NCBI RefSeq assembly: GCF_001890925.1 | Contig: NZ_MLCB01000126.1 | Location: forward strand, 1 to 64,000 | Reading direction: 5' to 3' | DNA: 64,000 bases | Origin: Planktotalea frisia | Lineage (GTDB): Bacteria; Pseudomonadota; Alphaproteobacteria; Rhodobacterales; Rhodobacteraceae | In this document: one piece after another, positions 26,827-36,944 of the stretch | Position numbering within the stretch: the first letter of the stretch is position 1 | How the letters are laid out: each line of letters opens with the position of its first letter | Position numbers and translations under genes: made by a program | The notes under the pieces: generated by a model | Databases searched by the model: none | What the model was told of the DNA's origin: nothing | What the model saw: only the letters and a program-made list of their open reading frames with translations

Positions 26827-26956
26827 AAGAAGTCTCCCAGTTAGCTATTTTGATCCGCCGTCGTTTTAAAGCAGGCGGTTTTCATATTAGTGTCATTAAC
26901 AATGCGGATTGCAGCGCACCTCGCAAGGGTTAATTGCTTTTTTCGCCATCACGCTT

Positions 26957-28948
26957 TTACAAGTTGTCGCGCAAAGTGCTGCGTTGCACGTCTTTTTCGA
27001 AGATAAGTTCATCGTTTTCAAAGGCCTCCAAGCGAGCCTTGAGATGGAAATGAGTAGCGTCTGATGCCATTTCTGACGTTGCTTCGGTCCGCAAAGTGAT
27101 TCCCTCGCGCTCTAGCTCGTCAGTCCAATGCGTGCGGCCATGCGCACTCAGCGGATCATCAGGATGGATGGACCACCATTCGCGCGCAACAGAGCCGTTG
27201 ATCAGCCCATGATCGCCGTCTTTGACTTTGCCGAAGTCATCCACAATTTCGAGAGTGACAATACCCGTGGTCCAATCGGTGACGGTTTTACGGCTGTTTG
27301 ACCCTTCGCGGATGGTTTCAACTTGCCAAGGCGTGTCCGCTTCTGGAGCCTCGAACGTCCACTCATCCGTGTCGTCGCTTGGGCGAAGCGGCAGGCTCAG
27401 CGATCCTTGGGTTAGCGTTAGCGTGCTTGCCACTGGGCTGGGCCAAATGAGGGGCCAATAGGCAGTGGAAATCGCGATGCCTAGCCGGTGACCTTTTGGC
27501 AAACGATAAGCAATATGATCAAGATCGAGCGTGACCTCTTCCGCCCTCTCAGGCGTCATCGGGCTGGGGGTTGCATGGCTGATACGATGTGAAAGATTGA
27601 GCACCCCATAAGTGATACGCGCGCTGGCACCATTGGGTTGAATGTCGAGCAAGCGCACGGCGATTTGGCCTTGCGGCGTATCGCTGCTCAGCGTGAGTGT
27701 AATCTGTGGTGCACCGACGATATCGCGCTGCGCGTTGAGCGGTTCAGATTTGAATACAACCGACATTGCATCATCGCTGCGTTGATCGTCCGGCAGTTCC
27801 GGCCCCAGCCAGATCGCGCAATATTCGCCCGAATGGGCCCCGCAAGTTTGGGGCGAACTGATCGTTGCCTCGAACGGCTCAGCTGTGTCTTGAAGCGTGT
27901 GATCCCCAAGATGCCACGTCTCGCGCGCAAGGTCTGACGGCTTTTCATTGATCGCAAGCCAAGTGCCTGCACGCTCGGTGTACCATGACTTTGGCGTAAC
28001 AGAGTCCATCAGGTAGGGTCGGTAGAGCGGGTCATTCTCAACCCCAGTATCGATCCCTTTCAACCAGTGATCCCACCAGCGCAGGGCTTCTTGCAGGAAG
28101 CCAATACGTGGCTCTGGAATCGCAAAATGCGGATACTTGTGGACCCACGGCCCGATGATCGCTTTCGCAGGTGCATCGAGGTTTTCAATCAAAGCAGGTG
28201 GTGCATTTTTATAGGCGTCGCCCCAACCCCCAACGGCAAGCGTTGCGGCTTTGATTGCAGTGTAGTCTTCGCAGACTGAGCCGTGCTGCCAATAGGCATC
28301 GCGTCGTTGATGATCGAGCCATGTCGCCGCTAGGAATGGCTCATTCTCAAGCCGGTCAAGCCAGATTTCGCGCCAATCATCAGGGCGCAACGCAGGATCA
28401 GGCGCGCGCGAGGAATAAGACCACATCGTCCCGCTCCACCCAAGGTTTTCATTCAGCAGGCAGCCGCCTTTGTAATGGATGTCGTCGGCGTAGCGATCCA
28501 CTGTGGAACACAGCGTGATGATCGCTTTCAGCGCATCGGGCTGGAGGGCTGCGACCTGTAGCGCGTTAAAACCTCCCCAAGAGATTCCCATCATCCCGAC
28601 ATTGCCGTTGCACCACGGTTGTGTGGCGAGCCATTTGATTGTTTCGACGGCATCATCGAGTTCTTGAGCGCTATATTCGTCCGCCATCAGCCCTTCGCTA
28701 TCCCCATTCCCGCGCATGTCGACGCGGATGCAGGCATAGCCGCGCTTGGCAAAGTAAGGATGCGTCAGGCAATCGCGCGCGGTCGTACCATCGCGTTTGC
28801 GGTAGGGTAGAAATTCGAGGATCGCAGGGACGGGGGCGTCTGTTGCGTTGTCCGGTATCCAAGTACGCGCAGAAAGGCGCGTGCCATCGGGCATCGTGAT
28901 ACCAAGATCGGGGTTCTCGGTGATCGGGCGGAGGGAGTTTGATGTCAT
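26957..28948 (-). CDS. CocE/NonD-family hydrolase (X-Pro dipeptidyl-peptidase-like)
   Basis: A 663-residue serine hydrolase. The alpha/beta domain has DMRGNGDSEG and the nucleophile elbow GISWGGF near residue 120-127; the C-terminal half is a jelly-roll (PepX C) domain starting near residue 320. Members are Xaa-Pro peptidases or acyl esterases. No signal peptide is visible, so it should act on imported substrate in the cytosol. It lies 130 bases upstream of the peptide-type importer in the same direction, which favours a peptide or amino-acid ester as substrate; the true substrate is unknown. Confidence 0.85.
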   Translation of the reverse strand: MTSNSLRPITENPDLGITMPDGTRLSARTWIPDNATDAPVPAILEFLPYRKRDGTTARDCLTHPYFAKRGYACIRVDMRGNGDSEGLMADEYSAQELDDAVETIKWLATQPWCNGNVGMMGISWGGFNALQVAALQPDALKAIITLCSTVDRYADDIHYKGGCLLNENLGWSGTMWSYSSRAPDPALRPDDWREIWLDRLENEPFLAATWLDHQRRDAYWQHGSVCEDYTAIKAATLAVGGWGDAYKNAPPALIENLDAPAKAIIGPWVHKYPHFAIPEPRIGFLQEALRWWDHWLKGIDTGVENDPLYRPYLMDSVTPKSWYTERAGTWLAINEKPSDLARETWHLGDHTLQDTAEPFEATISSPQTCGAHSGEYCAIWLGPELPDDQRSDDAMSVVFKSEPLNAQRDIVGAPQITLTLSSDTPQGQIAVRLLDIQPNGASARITYGVLNLSHRISHATPSPMTPERAEEVTLDLDHIAYRLPKGHRLGIAISTAYWPLIWPSPVASTLTLTQGSLSLPLRPSDDTDEWTFEAPEADTPWQVETIREGSNSRKTVTDWTTGIVTLEIVDDFGKVKDGDHGLINGSVAREWWSIHPDDPLSAHGRTHWTDELEREGITLRTEATSEMASDATHFHLKARLEAFENDELIFEKDVQRSTLRDNL

Positions 28949-29065
28949 TTAGGCATCGTTGTGTGGGAAGCGTTAAGAGTCAAGATGAGCGTGCAATTAC
29001 ATACGCTTAATGAGCGGCTAAAGCGGCTCGAACCCTCAGGCTATTTCTGAAAACAGGAAGATGAA

Positions 29066-29096
29066 AAAGAAAAAGCCCGGCGCGAAGGCCGGGCGA
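29066..29096 (-). terminator. terminator of the atp (Fo) operon
   Basis: A perfect 7-base stem GCCCGGC/GCCGGGC (29075-29081, 29088-29094) with a 6-base loop is followed on the minus strand by TTTTTCTTTTTC. It lies 27 bases after the atpF stop. The rest of 28949-29120 holds no gene. Confidence 0.88.
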
Positions 29097-29120
29097 ATTC
29101 AAAACTGTTTGTAAAAGTGC

Positions 29121-29681
29121 TTAGTGCAGCTTGCTGGATACTTCGCCAATCGCGTCATCGATAAGCGCGGAACCGTCTTTTGCAGTCATCTGCTTCGCGA
29201 TCACGTCATTCGCAGCTGCAATTGCAACGCCAATGGCTGTGTCACGCACTTCTTTGATGGCACCTGCTTCAGCAGAAGCGATCTGGTCTGTTGCCGCCGT
29301 GAGACGACGCGCGATGGAGGCTTTGAGATCCTCTTTCGCTTGATCCGCAGCGACAGCCGCGTCCTTTTTGGCCGCTTCGACGATGCGATCTGCTTGCTCT
29401 TGCACTTCTTTTTGCTTGCGCTCGTAAGAGGCGAGCAATTTCTGTGCATCTTCACGCAAGGCTTTCGCTTCATCCAATTCGTCGCGAATGTCAGTAGCGC
29501 GCTTATCAAGCATGCCGCCAAGAAGCGCAGGGATTTTGAAGTAAGCGATGATCGCGAGGAATAGCAAGAAACCGAGCAATACGACGAAGTCTGTGTTGCC
29601 GAGCGAAAAGAACGGACCAGACGCTGCGAAAGCAGGCTGCGCCGTTACTGCGGTGAGCAGTGCAAGTGATGTAATGCGCAT
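29121..29681 (-). CDS. atpF: ATP synthase Fo subunit b
   Basis: A 186-residue stator subunit. After an Ala-rich N-terminus there is one membrane helix ([16 protein letters not shown]) and a long charged helix (from about residue 55) that dimerises with b' and reaches F1. It is the last gene of the leftward Fo operon, 3 bases after the b' gene. The first 20 residues look like a cleavable signal, as often seen for b in this group. Confidence 0.93.
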   Translation of the reverse strand: MRITSLALLTAVTAQPAFAASGPFFSLGNTDFVVLLGFLLFLAIIAYFKIPALLGGMLDKRATDIRDELDEAKALREDAQKLLASYERKQKEVQEQADRIVEAAKKDAAVAADQAKEDLKASIARRLTAATDQIASAEAGAIKEVRDTAIGVAIAAANDVIAKQMTAKDGSALIDDAIGEVSSKLH

Positions 29682-29684
29682 GAC

Positions 29685-30230
29685 TTACCCTTTCATGCGG
29701 GCAGCGACAGCCGCGCCCACGTCTTTTGCTGTTGCTTTGCCGCCCAGCGCAGAGACGATCTCTGCGGCTGTGTCTTTGGCGACTTCTTCAACGCTTGCCA
29801 TTGCGCCGGCACGGATCTCGGCGATTGCCTTCTCCGATTCAGCAGCTTTCGCGGAAATCTCTGCGTCTGCTTTCGCAATCGCCACGTCGAGATCAGCTTG
29901 AATCTCTGCTTTGGCACCTGCCACGATGTTTTGCGCTTCTGCGCGTGCATCTGCAAGGGCCTTGTTGTACGCATCTTCCGCTTCGCCTGCTTTGTTTTTC
30001 AACATTTCAGCGGCGGCGATGTCATTGGTGATCGTCCCTGAACGCTCTGCCAGAACCGCAGCGATGCGCGGAAGCGCGATGCGGGACAGGACAAGAAAGA
30101 TCACTACAAGAGTGAGAACGAGCCAGAAAATCTGGTTTGGGAACCATTCAAAGCAAAGCTGCGGCATGCCGATGGCTGAGCCATCGGGACCTACGCATGA
30201 GCTGACGGCACCTGTTGTTTCGGTAGCCAT
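29685..30230 (-). CDS. atpF': ATP synthase Fo subunit b'
   Basis: A 181-residue second stator subunit, also called AtpX or AtpG. A short N-terminal segment precedes one membrane helix ([21 protein letters not shown]) and a long Ala/Glu-rich coiled coil. Phototrophic and alphaproteobacterial synthases use one b and one b' rather than two copies of b. It follows atpE and precedes atpF by 3 bases. Confidence 0.92.
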   Translation of the reverse strand: MATETTGAVSSCVGPDGSAIGMPQLCFEWFPNQIFWLVLTLVVIFLVLSRIALPRIAAVLAERSGTITNDIAAAEMLKNKAGEAEDAYNKALADARAEAQNIVAGAKAEIQADLDVAIAKADAEISAKAAESEKAIAEIRAGAMASVEEVAKDTAAEIVSALGGKATAKDVGAAVAARMKG

Positions 30231-30315
30231 GTCGTCCTCCGTCGGAACTTTTCTCTACATCGGGCGGCCTGAACGTTTGCCAAGCCGCCCGCGCGTAAGG
30301 ATTAGATCAGTCGGC

Positions 30316-30540
30316 TTAGACTGCGAACATAAGCAGAAGGGAGACTAGGAATGCAAAGATGCCCAGTGCTTCTGCGAACGCGATGCCGATGAAGAGTGTT
30401 GCTGTCTGACCAGCAGCAGCGGATGGGTTGCGCAATGCGCCAGCCAAGAAGTTGCCTGCTACGTTACCAACACCGATAGCGGCTGCGCCGGAACCGATTG
30501 CTGCAAGTCCTGCGCCGATGTGTGCGAGATCGCCTTCCAT
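30316..30540 (-). CDS. atpE: ATP synthase Fo subunit c
   Basis: A 74-residue rotor-ring subunit with two membrane helices: an N-terminal Gly-rich one ([17 protein letters not shown]) and a C-terminal one holding the proton-carrying Glu in FAEALGIF, joined by the polar loop RNPSA. No extra Na+-ligand pattern is seen, so proton coupling is expected. ATG 30540 gives the usual MEGDLAHIG start; the longer frame is a read-in. Confidence 0.96.
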   Translation of the reverse strand: MEGDLAHIGAGLAAIGSGAAAIGVGNVAGNFLAGALRNPSAAAGQTATLFIGIAFAEALGIFAFLVSLLLMFAV

Positions 30541-30609
30541 AGTATTTCTCCTTACGATTGGAAGTTTAGGTAGATGTGTAGAGTGCGTGATGTCACGCAC
30601 CCACATTAG

Positions 30610-31353
30610 TTAGTGAGACGGGTGCAATGCGTCCTTTAGGTAAACGCATGTCAGGATAGTAAAGACGTAGGCCTGGATCGCGGACACCAGCACTTCGAGG
30701 CCGTAAATCGCGACAACACCAAGGATCGACAATGGCGCGACTGCTGTCAGCGCAGCGAAACCTGCAAAAACCTTCAGAACCGCGTGGCCCGCCATGACGT
30801 TGCCAGCCAAACGAATGGAGTGGCTTACAGGGCGAACAAAGTAAGAGATAACCTCGATCAGTGCGAGAACCGGACGCAGAGCAAGCGGTGCGCTAGACAC
30901 CCAGAACAGACCCAAAAAGCCTACGCCATTCTTGATAAAGCCGATGGCTGTCACAACGAAGAAGACGCCGAAACCCAGAACCGCTGTAACCGCGATGTGT
31001 GATGTTGGTGAAAACGACATCGGGATCAGAGCAAGGAAGTTAGAAAAAAGAATGAAGATGAACAGTGTAAAGATATATGGGAAGTATTTGATCCCGTCTT
31101 TGCCTGTTACGTCTTCGACCATCTTGTAGACGAAACCGTACATCATCTCTGCGATCGATTGTGCACGACCAGGGATGACCGCGCGGCGCGATGTGCCGAT
31201 GACCAACAAGCCGATGACGCATACCGCAGCGAGCGCCAGCCAGAGCGTCATGTTCGTGATTGTGAACATACCAATCGGGCCATCGCCAAACAAAGGTTTG
31301 ATGATGAACTGATCCATTGGGTGGAAAACAAGTCCGCCTTTTTCCTCAGCCAT
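30610..31353 (-). CDS. atpB: ATP synthase Fo subunit a
   Basis: A 247-residue membrane subunit forming the proton half-channels. [14 protein letters not shown] contains the essential Arg that faces the c ring. Five to six hydrophobic helices are visible and the C-terminus ends in [10 protein letters not shown]. It follows atpI by 3 bases. Confidence 0.96.
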   Translation of the reverse strand: MAEEKGGLVFHPMDQFIIKPLFGDGPIGMFTITNMTLWLALAAVCVIGLLVIGTSRRAVIPGRAQSIAEMMYGFVYKMVEDVTGKDGIKYFPYIFTLFIFILFSNFLALIPMSFSPTSHIAVTAVLGFGVFFVVTAIGFIKNGVGFLGLFWVSSAPLALRPVLALIEVISYFVRPVSHSIRLAGNVMAGHAVLKVFAGFAALTAVAPLSILGVVAIYGLEVLVSAIQAYVFTILTCVYLKDALHPSH

Positions 31354-31356
31354 GCT

Positions 31357-31686
31357 TCAGTCCTCTTTCTGCGCGTCCGCTTGAGCAGACATTTGTTGGT
31401 CTTGGATCTCTTGTGCGGTGCGCATCATCGTTTTGATACCGGCCGCGAGACCCAACATTATAAACAGCACCATGAAAATCGGCAGCGTGCCAAAGAGCAC
31501 ATCCAATCCGTATCCGATGCCAAAACCGATCCCAAGACCGGCTACGAGCTCTGTCACCATGCGCCAGCCTTGTTGAGCCTGACTATAGTGCTCCTCCGAG
31601 GCAGGTTTTGGCGTGCTCGCTGCTTTCACCTTGGCGATCCGGTCGTCCAATTGCTTGAGACGGTCTTGATTGTCAGGTTCGGTCAA
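31357..31686 (-). CDS. atpI: ATP synthase accessory protein AtpI
   Basis: A 109-residue protein with a charged N-terminal region and two membrane helices (VAGLGIGFGIGYGLDVLF and FMVLFIMLGLAAGIKTM). AtpI is thought to help assemble the c ring or carry Mg2+. It heads the leftward Fo operon. The F1 genes are not in this window, which is normal for alphaproteobacteria with a split atp cluster. Confidence 0.9.
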   Translation of the reverse strand: MTEPDNQDRLKQLDDRIAKVKAASTPKPASEEHYSQAQQGWRMVTELVAGLGIGFGIGYGLDVLFGTLPIFMVLFIMLGLAAGIKTMMRTAQEIQDQQMSAQADAQKED

Positions 31687-31718
31687 CGGGTCAAATCCTA
31701 CCCACGAAGTTCTAGTGA

Positions 31719-31747
31719 GTGCTATGTCTGGTAGCGCTCCGAGTCAA
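31719..31747 (-). promoter_or_regulatory. possible promoter of the atpI-atpF operon
   Basis: On the minus strand TTGACT (31747-31742) is followed 15 to 17 bases later by a weak -10 candidate (CATAGC or TAGCAC), upstream of atpI. The -35 is good and the -10 is poor, so this is tentative. The 220-base gap 31687-31906 holds no other feature I can support. Confidence 0.35.
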
Positions 31748-31906
31748 GAGAGCGGATGCGTTATGTAAGTCTCTGTTAAGTTTAAGAAATTCAATAATTT
31801 TCCGGCCTGCGACAGTTCTGCACACCCTCAGTATTGGCCAATTCAGCGCCTTATCCATATTCAACCATTTGGTTGACGAATATCGCCGCTTTGCGTTTAT
31901 GGCTGC

Positions 31907-32230
31907 ATGAGCCAAACTCTCGACACCACCTTCGCTGCCCTTGCTGACCCCACCCGCCGCGCGATCCTGTCGATGCTGCTAGAGGATGACATGGCTGTCA
32001 CCGATGTGGCCGAGCCTTTCGAGATGTCCCTGACCGCTATTTCCAAACACCTTGGTATCTTGTCGAAAGCCGGCCTGATCACCCAAGAAAAGCGCGGCCG
32101 CGTGAAATGGTGCAAGATTGAACCCAACGCTATGAAAGACGCATCCGTGTGGATGCAAAGCTTTGGTCAGTTCGAAGAGCTGGACATGGATGCGTTCGAG
32201 CGGTTCTTGGCGGCGGAGTTGGAGGGGTGA
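31907..32230 (+). CDS. ArsR-family winged-helix regulator
   Basis: A 107-residue ArsR-type repressor. ADPTRRAILSMLLEDDM and SLTAISKHLGILSKAGLITQ form the winged helix-turn-helix. There are no cysteine pairs typical of metal-sensing members; this subgroup usually sits beside an SRPBCC-domain gene, but none is here. It is divergent from the atp operon and stands alone, ending 20 bases from the convergent PIG-L gene. Confidence 0.87.
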   Translation: MSQTLDTTFAALADPTRRAILSMLLEDDMAVTDVAEPFEMSLTAISKHLGILSKAGLITQEKRGRVKWCKIEPNAMKDASVWMQSFGQFEELDMDAFERFLAAELEG

Positions 32231-32250
32231 GCAGGCCTGTTGAATGCGTC

Positions 32251-34182
32251 CTATGCGTCGAGCAGCTCTTGAACGTCGTCCAATTCTGCTTGGTCAGGAC
32301 TATCCTCCGCGTACCCTCCCATCAAAGGCAACAAAATATCATCATCGCTTGAAACCAGTATCAACTCATTTGTGCGTAACACTTCGTAGCGGATGAATTC
32401 ACGGGATGCGACAGTGTCCGTCTGATCGAAACCTGTGCGGGTGATCTCGTAGATGTTGTTCTCATCTTGATCCCATGCATCGGCAAAATCGGGGGTGAAC
32501 CAGTCTTTCGTGCTGACATCGCCGTTCGTGCTATCCATCTCAAACAAAAAGGCGTCAGAGCCGGAAAGTTGATACGTAAGCGTCGGTGTTGGATCATCGC
32601 CAGTTGGTTCGTCGTCAGCTGGGTCTTCTCCTGTCGTATCATCCTCGGTTGGATCCGTTGGATCTGTATCGTCATCCATCGGATCCTCGTCGACGTCGGG
32701 ATCACCGGTTGGCAAAGACTCGTCCAGTATTGTCAGAACGCCCTCAGCTTCGGTGTCGTATTGAACAAGCTCGGTTGTAGGCGGGCTGCCATCGTTCGGG
32801 GTTTCGATGCGTGTGACGTCGTAGATGTAATCTTCATCCGCGTCCCATGCATCTAGCAAACTCGGAGAGAATCACCCTTTAGTCGTGATTTCCCCTGTTT
32901 CAGTGTCGATGTTGAAATAGAAATTGTCCGGGTGATCGCCCAAAGAAAAGCTCGATTGCGCTGGTTGAGGATCCTCATCAGCAGGACCTTCGTCATCTGG
33001 CTCATCCTCGATAGGGTCGTCTTCCTCAGGATCACTATCGGTGGGATCATCCTCAATTGGATCGTCTTCGCTTGGATCATCCTCTGCAGGCCCGTCATCT
33101 TCGGGCTCGTCATCTACATCTGCATCGCCCAGCAGGACCAAAGGCCCATCCGATTGTTCTTCATACCGGAGCAATTCTGTTGTTGCTGGACTTCCATCGC
33201 TCGGAGTTGTGATGCGCGTCACATTGTAGATGAAATCTTCATCTTCGTCCCAAGCGTCGGTTCGATTTGCAGTGAACCAGTCTTTTGGCGTGAGCTCACC
33301 TGTTTGTGGATCAATCTCAAAGTAAAAATTGTCAGGCTCATCACCCAGTGAAAACGAGCTTTCAGTGTCCGGCTCATTGTCTGAAACAACATAGGTCTCG
33401 TCCACATATTGGCGCATCGTCCATGCGACGTAGATTGGCAGCAAATTTCCGTCTGCATCCAGAACGGCAGGATCATGTGCCGCGTAGGCTTGCATGATTT
33501 CCATAGAATAGGCGGCTTCTTCGGGCGTAAGGTTCGGCGCGAGGGTCTCTGTCTGGTAGTTCACATAGTGGGCGACGCTGTAGGTATCACCGCTGAACTC
33601 ATCCATAGCTTCGAGCGCGAATTCGGTGGCGTGAACATGATCGGTGTGTTCGCCGTTTGCGCCGTCACCTTCAGCCACTTGCAAGCGAAACGCTGTAGGG
33701 TCATGTGCTTCCATCAATCCTGCAAGAACATTCACCACATCAGCGCGCGTATAGGTGGTTGCTTCATCAATCGTGTCGACGGACAAGCGCGTCCCATCTT
33801 CAAGCCGCGCAAGTGTTTCAAAATCTAGCGGATCTTCGATGAACCCGCCCCCGTCAGGAATACGCATAAAGTACAGCCGCACCTCTGGCGCGCTCTCCAA
33901 GAATGAGGAAGCAATGTTGTAGTCAGCGCCGTTCTGCTCAATCGGCACAACTTCATCGACCCAATCATCTTCGCCAGCCATGACGGCATAGGCGGCTTTG
34001 ATCCCTTCTTCGCGTCCTTGCCAGTACCAATCATCTAGCCCCGCATCACCGGCAGTTACAAAAACGGTCGTTGCAACATTCCCGTCCGCGATAGAGGTGG
34101 CAATGTCGGGGTTCATAAACAACAAGTCGTCGTCAGTGTGCGCGACAATTGTCATAAAGCCGTTCAGTAGCAGGATGGGCAT
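32251..34182 (-). pseudogene. PIG-L deacetylase with acidic linkers and C-terminal repeats, interrupted by one stop
   Basis: A PIG-L (LmbE) deacetylase domain covers roughly residues 1-260: IVAHTDDDLLF replaces the usual HPDDE zinc motif, and EHTDHVHA gives the second metal motif. Three cadherin-like modules of about 80 residues follow, with TDAWDEDEDFIY-type calcium signatures, separated by linkers made of EDDP/DEP repeats. TGA at 32872-32874 stands where the paralogous modules have Trp (KDWF), and the frame continues intact to 32251. The 436-residue product to that stop would keep the enzyme domain. AAGGA supports ATG 34182. It may be a recent pseudogene or a sequence error. Confidence 0.75.
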
Positions 34183-34387
34183 AGCACTTCCTTGCGATTG
34201 GACATCGTGGCACCCTCTACTAACAGACGGCATCATACAACCCAAAGTAAAGTGTTTCTCCTATTGGCGGTTGGTTCAAAGCGTTGAGGCTGATGTAATT
34301 TGCAGGGCTGGTATGGTTTTGCCGTTGAGCTAAAGCAGCAATGGGTTAAGACGAAGTACCTTCGCGCTCTAGAAAGTCGCTTTCAAT

Positions 34388-34861
34388 ATGTCCCAACCCA
34401 ACATGAAAATCGTGCTCGTCACGCCAGAAATCCCATGGAACACAGGGGCCATCGGACGAACGTGTGTGGCACTGAACCTAGAGCTGATCTTGATCAAACC
34501 ACTGGGTTTCTCGCTCGACGAAAAATCCGTACGCCGCGCGGGGACGGATTATTGGAAACACGTGAACCTCACGCAGTACGATGATTGGCAGAGCTTCTTA
34601 AACGCGCGCCAGCCTAAGCGGGATCAGCTTTATTTCTTTGAAGAACACGGTGAACAGAGCCTTTATGAACCCGACTATGACCCGGATGGCTATCTTATCT
34701 TCGGCTGTGAATCCGCAGGCCTGCCGCCCTCAATCTTAGACGATATGAAAGACCGCACCTTCCATCTGCCGATGCTCAGCGAAAAAGTCCGTTCGCTCAA
34801 TCTCGCCAATGTTGCGACAGCTGTGATCTTCCAAGCGATGAAACCGCAGCTGGGCGGCTAA
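34388..34861 (+). CDS. trmL: tRNA (cytidine(34)-2'-O)-methyltransferase
   Basis: A 157-residue SPOUT-class enzyme that methylates the wobble nucleotide of leucine tRNAs. PEIPWNTGAIGRTC, LIFGCESAGLP and LNLANVATAVIFQA are the three conserved blocks of the knotted SAM site. Length matches the family. It lies alone on the plus strand between two leftward units and ends 9 bases before the convergent GNAT gene. Confidence 0.93.
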   Translation: MSQPNMKIVLVTPEIPWNTGAIGRTCVALNLELILIKPLGFSLDEKSVRRAGTDYWKHVNLTQYDDWQSFLNARQPKRDQLYFFEEHGEQSLYEPDYDPDGYLIFGCESAGLPPSILDDMKDRTFHLPMLSEKVRSLNLANVATAVIFQAMKPQLGG

Positions 34862-34869
34862 GCCTCTGA

Positions 34870-35364
34870 CTAAGCCCCGCCGAATGCATCGTCGTAGCCA
34901 ATCTCACCACGCGGTTCGGACCCACGTAGCACCACGAACTGCACGTATTTTGTGGGTGTGTCGAAATAAGTCAGCGCGCCGTTCGATGCGAACCCAAAAC
35001 GTCTGTAATAGTCGGGATTGCCGACCAACACACAGCCACACGCGTCAATCGCTTCCAGCTCAGCGAGAGCGTGTTTCATCAATGCGCTACCTATCCCTTG
35101 TTTTTGACGTTCAGGGTGCACCGCGATAGGGCCAAGGCCGAACCAATTGCTGTGTCCCTTAATTGTGACAGGCGATAATGCGCCATGTCCGACAATCTTA
35201 CCGTCTTCTTCAGCTACCAATGAAACGCGCAAGGCACCGTTGTCGCGTAAACCGTTGATGATGTCCGGCTCGGATCCATCACTCATCGCGAGCGGCGCAA
35301 AGGCGTCGGCGGTCAGTCGATAGATCGCGTCGATATCTTGCGGCGTTTCGCGGCGAATGATCAT
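34870..35364 (-). CDS. GNAT N-acetyltransferase, YhbS-like
   Basis: A 164-residue acetyltransferase. PIAVHPERQKQGIGSALMKHA contains the acetyl-CoA-binding Q-x-x-G-I-G motif, and VLVGNPDYYRRFGF is typical of the YhbS group. It is last in a GntR-SDR-GNAT operon with 4-base overlaps. The substrate is unknown. Confidence 0.88.
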   Translation of the reverse strand: MIIRRETPQDIDAIYRLTADAFAPLAMSDGSEPDIINGLRDNGALRVSLVAEEDGKIVGHGALSPVTIKGHSNWFGLGPIAVHPERQKQGIGSALMKHALAELEAIDACGCVLVGNPDYYRRFGFASNGALTYFDTPTKYVQFVVLRGSEPRGEIGYDDAFGGA

Positions 35365-36107
35365 GTGCGCAACGCTGGCAGGCCAACGCCTGTGCTTTCA
35401 AAACCGCCATCGGATGCGATGATCTGACCCGTCACGTAAGACGCTTCAGCCGAGCAAAGGAAGGTGATCACAGACGCGATTTCGTCCTCTGTTCCATAGC
35501 GATTGAGCGGAATCGCGTCGTGATAACTGTCAATGATCACTTGCGTATGAACAGCCATTGCGAGTTTGGTGCGCACAGGTCCGGGGCAGACGCAATTGGC
35601 GCGGATGCCGTATTCGCCAAGTTCTGCGGCTTGCTGCTTGGTTAGGTGGATCACGGCCGCTTTGGAAGTGCCGTAAGCGACCCGCAACGTGGACGCACGT
35701 AGACCAGAGATAGAGCCGATATTTACAATCGCCCCTTTGGTCACCTTGAGCGCATCCGTGGCTGCTTGGGAGAGCAAAAATGTGCCATCGAGGTTGATGG
35801 ACATGATCCTGCGCCAGCGCTCGTAATCGGTCTCTTCAATAGGTCCAAAATCCGCGACGCCTGCGTTGTTGACCAATGCGTCGATCTGGCCAAAAGCCTC
35901 GAGCGTTTTGGAAACGATGCGCGCCACGTCCTGCGTTTGCGCGATATCGTGATCGAGTGTTATGACGTTCTCGAGGCTCTTCGCGCTTAACGCCAGCTCA
36001 TCGCCATCCCAATCCACCATCGCAACACGCCAGCCTTTCGCGAGGAATTGTTTCGTGGTGGCAAGGCCAATCCCGCGTGCGGCACCTGTGACGAGAGCTA
36101 CTTTCAT
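35361..36107 (-). CDS. short-chain dehydrogenase/reductase
   Basis: A 248-residue classical SDR. VTGAARGIGLA is the Rossmann TGxxxGxG motif; NNAGVADFG follows; the catalytic set is Ser in NIGSISGL and YGTSK. The Asp in MVDWDGD after beta-strand 2 suggests NAD+ preference. It is the middle gene of the GntR-SDR-GNAT operon, joined on both sides by ATGA overlaps. The substrate is unknown, possibly a sugar or hydroxy acid given the GntR partner. Confidence 0.9.
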   Translation of the reverse strand: MKVALVTGAARGIGLATTKQFLAKGWRVAMVDWDGDELALSAKSLENVITLDHDIAQTQDVARIVSKTLEAFGQIDALVNNAGVADFGPIEETDYERWRRIMSINLDGTFLLSQAATDALKVTKGAIVNIGSISGLRASTLRVAYGTSKAAVIHLTKQQAAELGEYGIRANCVCPGPVRTKLAMAVHTQVIIDSYHDAIPLNRYGTEDEIASVITFLCSAEASYVTGQIIASDGGFESTGVGLPALRT

Positions 36108-36880
36108 TTACGACCTCTTGCGTTTTCGTGTTCATATCGCTGCTGCGCGATAATCTCGTTTGCTTGGGCTTTCACATCGTCGCGTAATGATCCCTCAACG
36201 AAGGTCAAATGCGCTACGATGGCATTACGCGCGCTCTGTGGATCGCGCGCTTGGAGGGCTGCGTTTATCTTGGCATGCTGTTCTAAAAGCGCATCGCGCG
36301 TCGTGCGTTGTTTGAAAATAATTTGGCGATTGTAAAACACGCCTTCGCGCAACAATTGATACATAGAGCGCATCATGTGCAGCATGATCACGTTATGGCT
36401 CGCCTCGATAATGGCCAAGTGAAAGTCCGCATCAAGCTGGGCTTCTTCTTCGGGAATGTTCTTTTCATGGGCGCTTTGCATCTTGATGAAAACGGTGTTG
36501 ATCACGTCAAGATCAGTCTGTGAGCCAAGTTTTGCGGCGCGCTCTGCCGCGAGCCCCTCCATGTCACGCCGAAACGATAGGTAATCGAACACCGCATCGT
36601 CATGGCGCGCAAACAGGCTGGTGAGCGCAGGCGAAAACGCCGAACCAAGCACGTCTGCGACGAAAACACCTGCACCGGCTTTGCTGGTGAGAAGGCCGTC
36701 GTCTTGCAAACTCGCAATCGCGTCGCGCAAAGAGGGGCGCGAGACGCTGAGACGTTCGGAGAGTTCACGCTCCGAAGGAAGTCGCTCGCCTGGGCGCAAA
36801 ATTCCGCGCAGGATCAGGTCTTCGATCTGGCGAATGACAGCAGTTGAGAGTTTCTCTGGTTCAACGGGGCGGAAGGGCAT
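36104..36880 (-). CDS. GntR-family regulator, FadR subgroup
   Basis: A 258-residue repressor. The N-terminal winged helix covers residues 10-75, with RPGERLPSERELSERLSVSR as the GntR signature. The C-terminal all-helical FCD effector domain includes DADFHLAIIEASHN, whose His and Asp residues often bind a metal. It heads the operon with the SDR and GNAT genes and probably controls it. Ligands are commonly organic acids such as pyruvate or sugar acids; none can be assigned. Confidence 0.9.
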   Translation of the reverse strand: MPFRPVEPEKLSTAVIRQIEDLILRGILRPGERLPSERELSERLSVSRPSLRDAIASLQDDGLLTSKAGAGVFVADVLGSAFSPALTSLFARHDDAVFDYLSFRRDMEGLAAERAAKLGSQTDLDVINTVFIKMQSAHEKNIPEEEAQLDADFHLAIIEASHNVIMLHMMRSMYQLLREGVFYNRQIIFKQRTTRDALLEQHAKINAALQARDPQSARNAIVAHLTFVEGSLRDDVKAQANEIIAQQRYEHENARGRK

Positions 36881-36944
36881 GCGCGGCTTTCTTGCTGATT
36901 GGTCAAGTTATATGACCGCAATGTATGTGCAGCAAGCGTTGGAT

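Noticed and set aside
32985-33115. Possible CRISPR or tandem repeat array
   Set aside because: The repeats are degenerate codons of the D/E-P linker inside the PIG-L gene; no spacers of even length.
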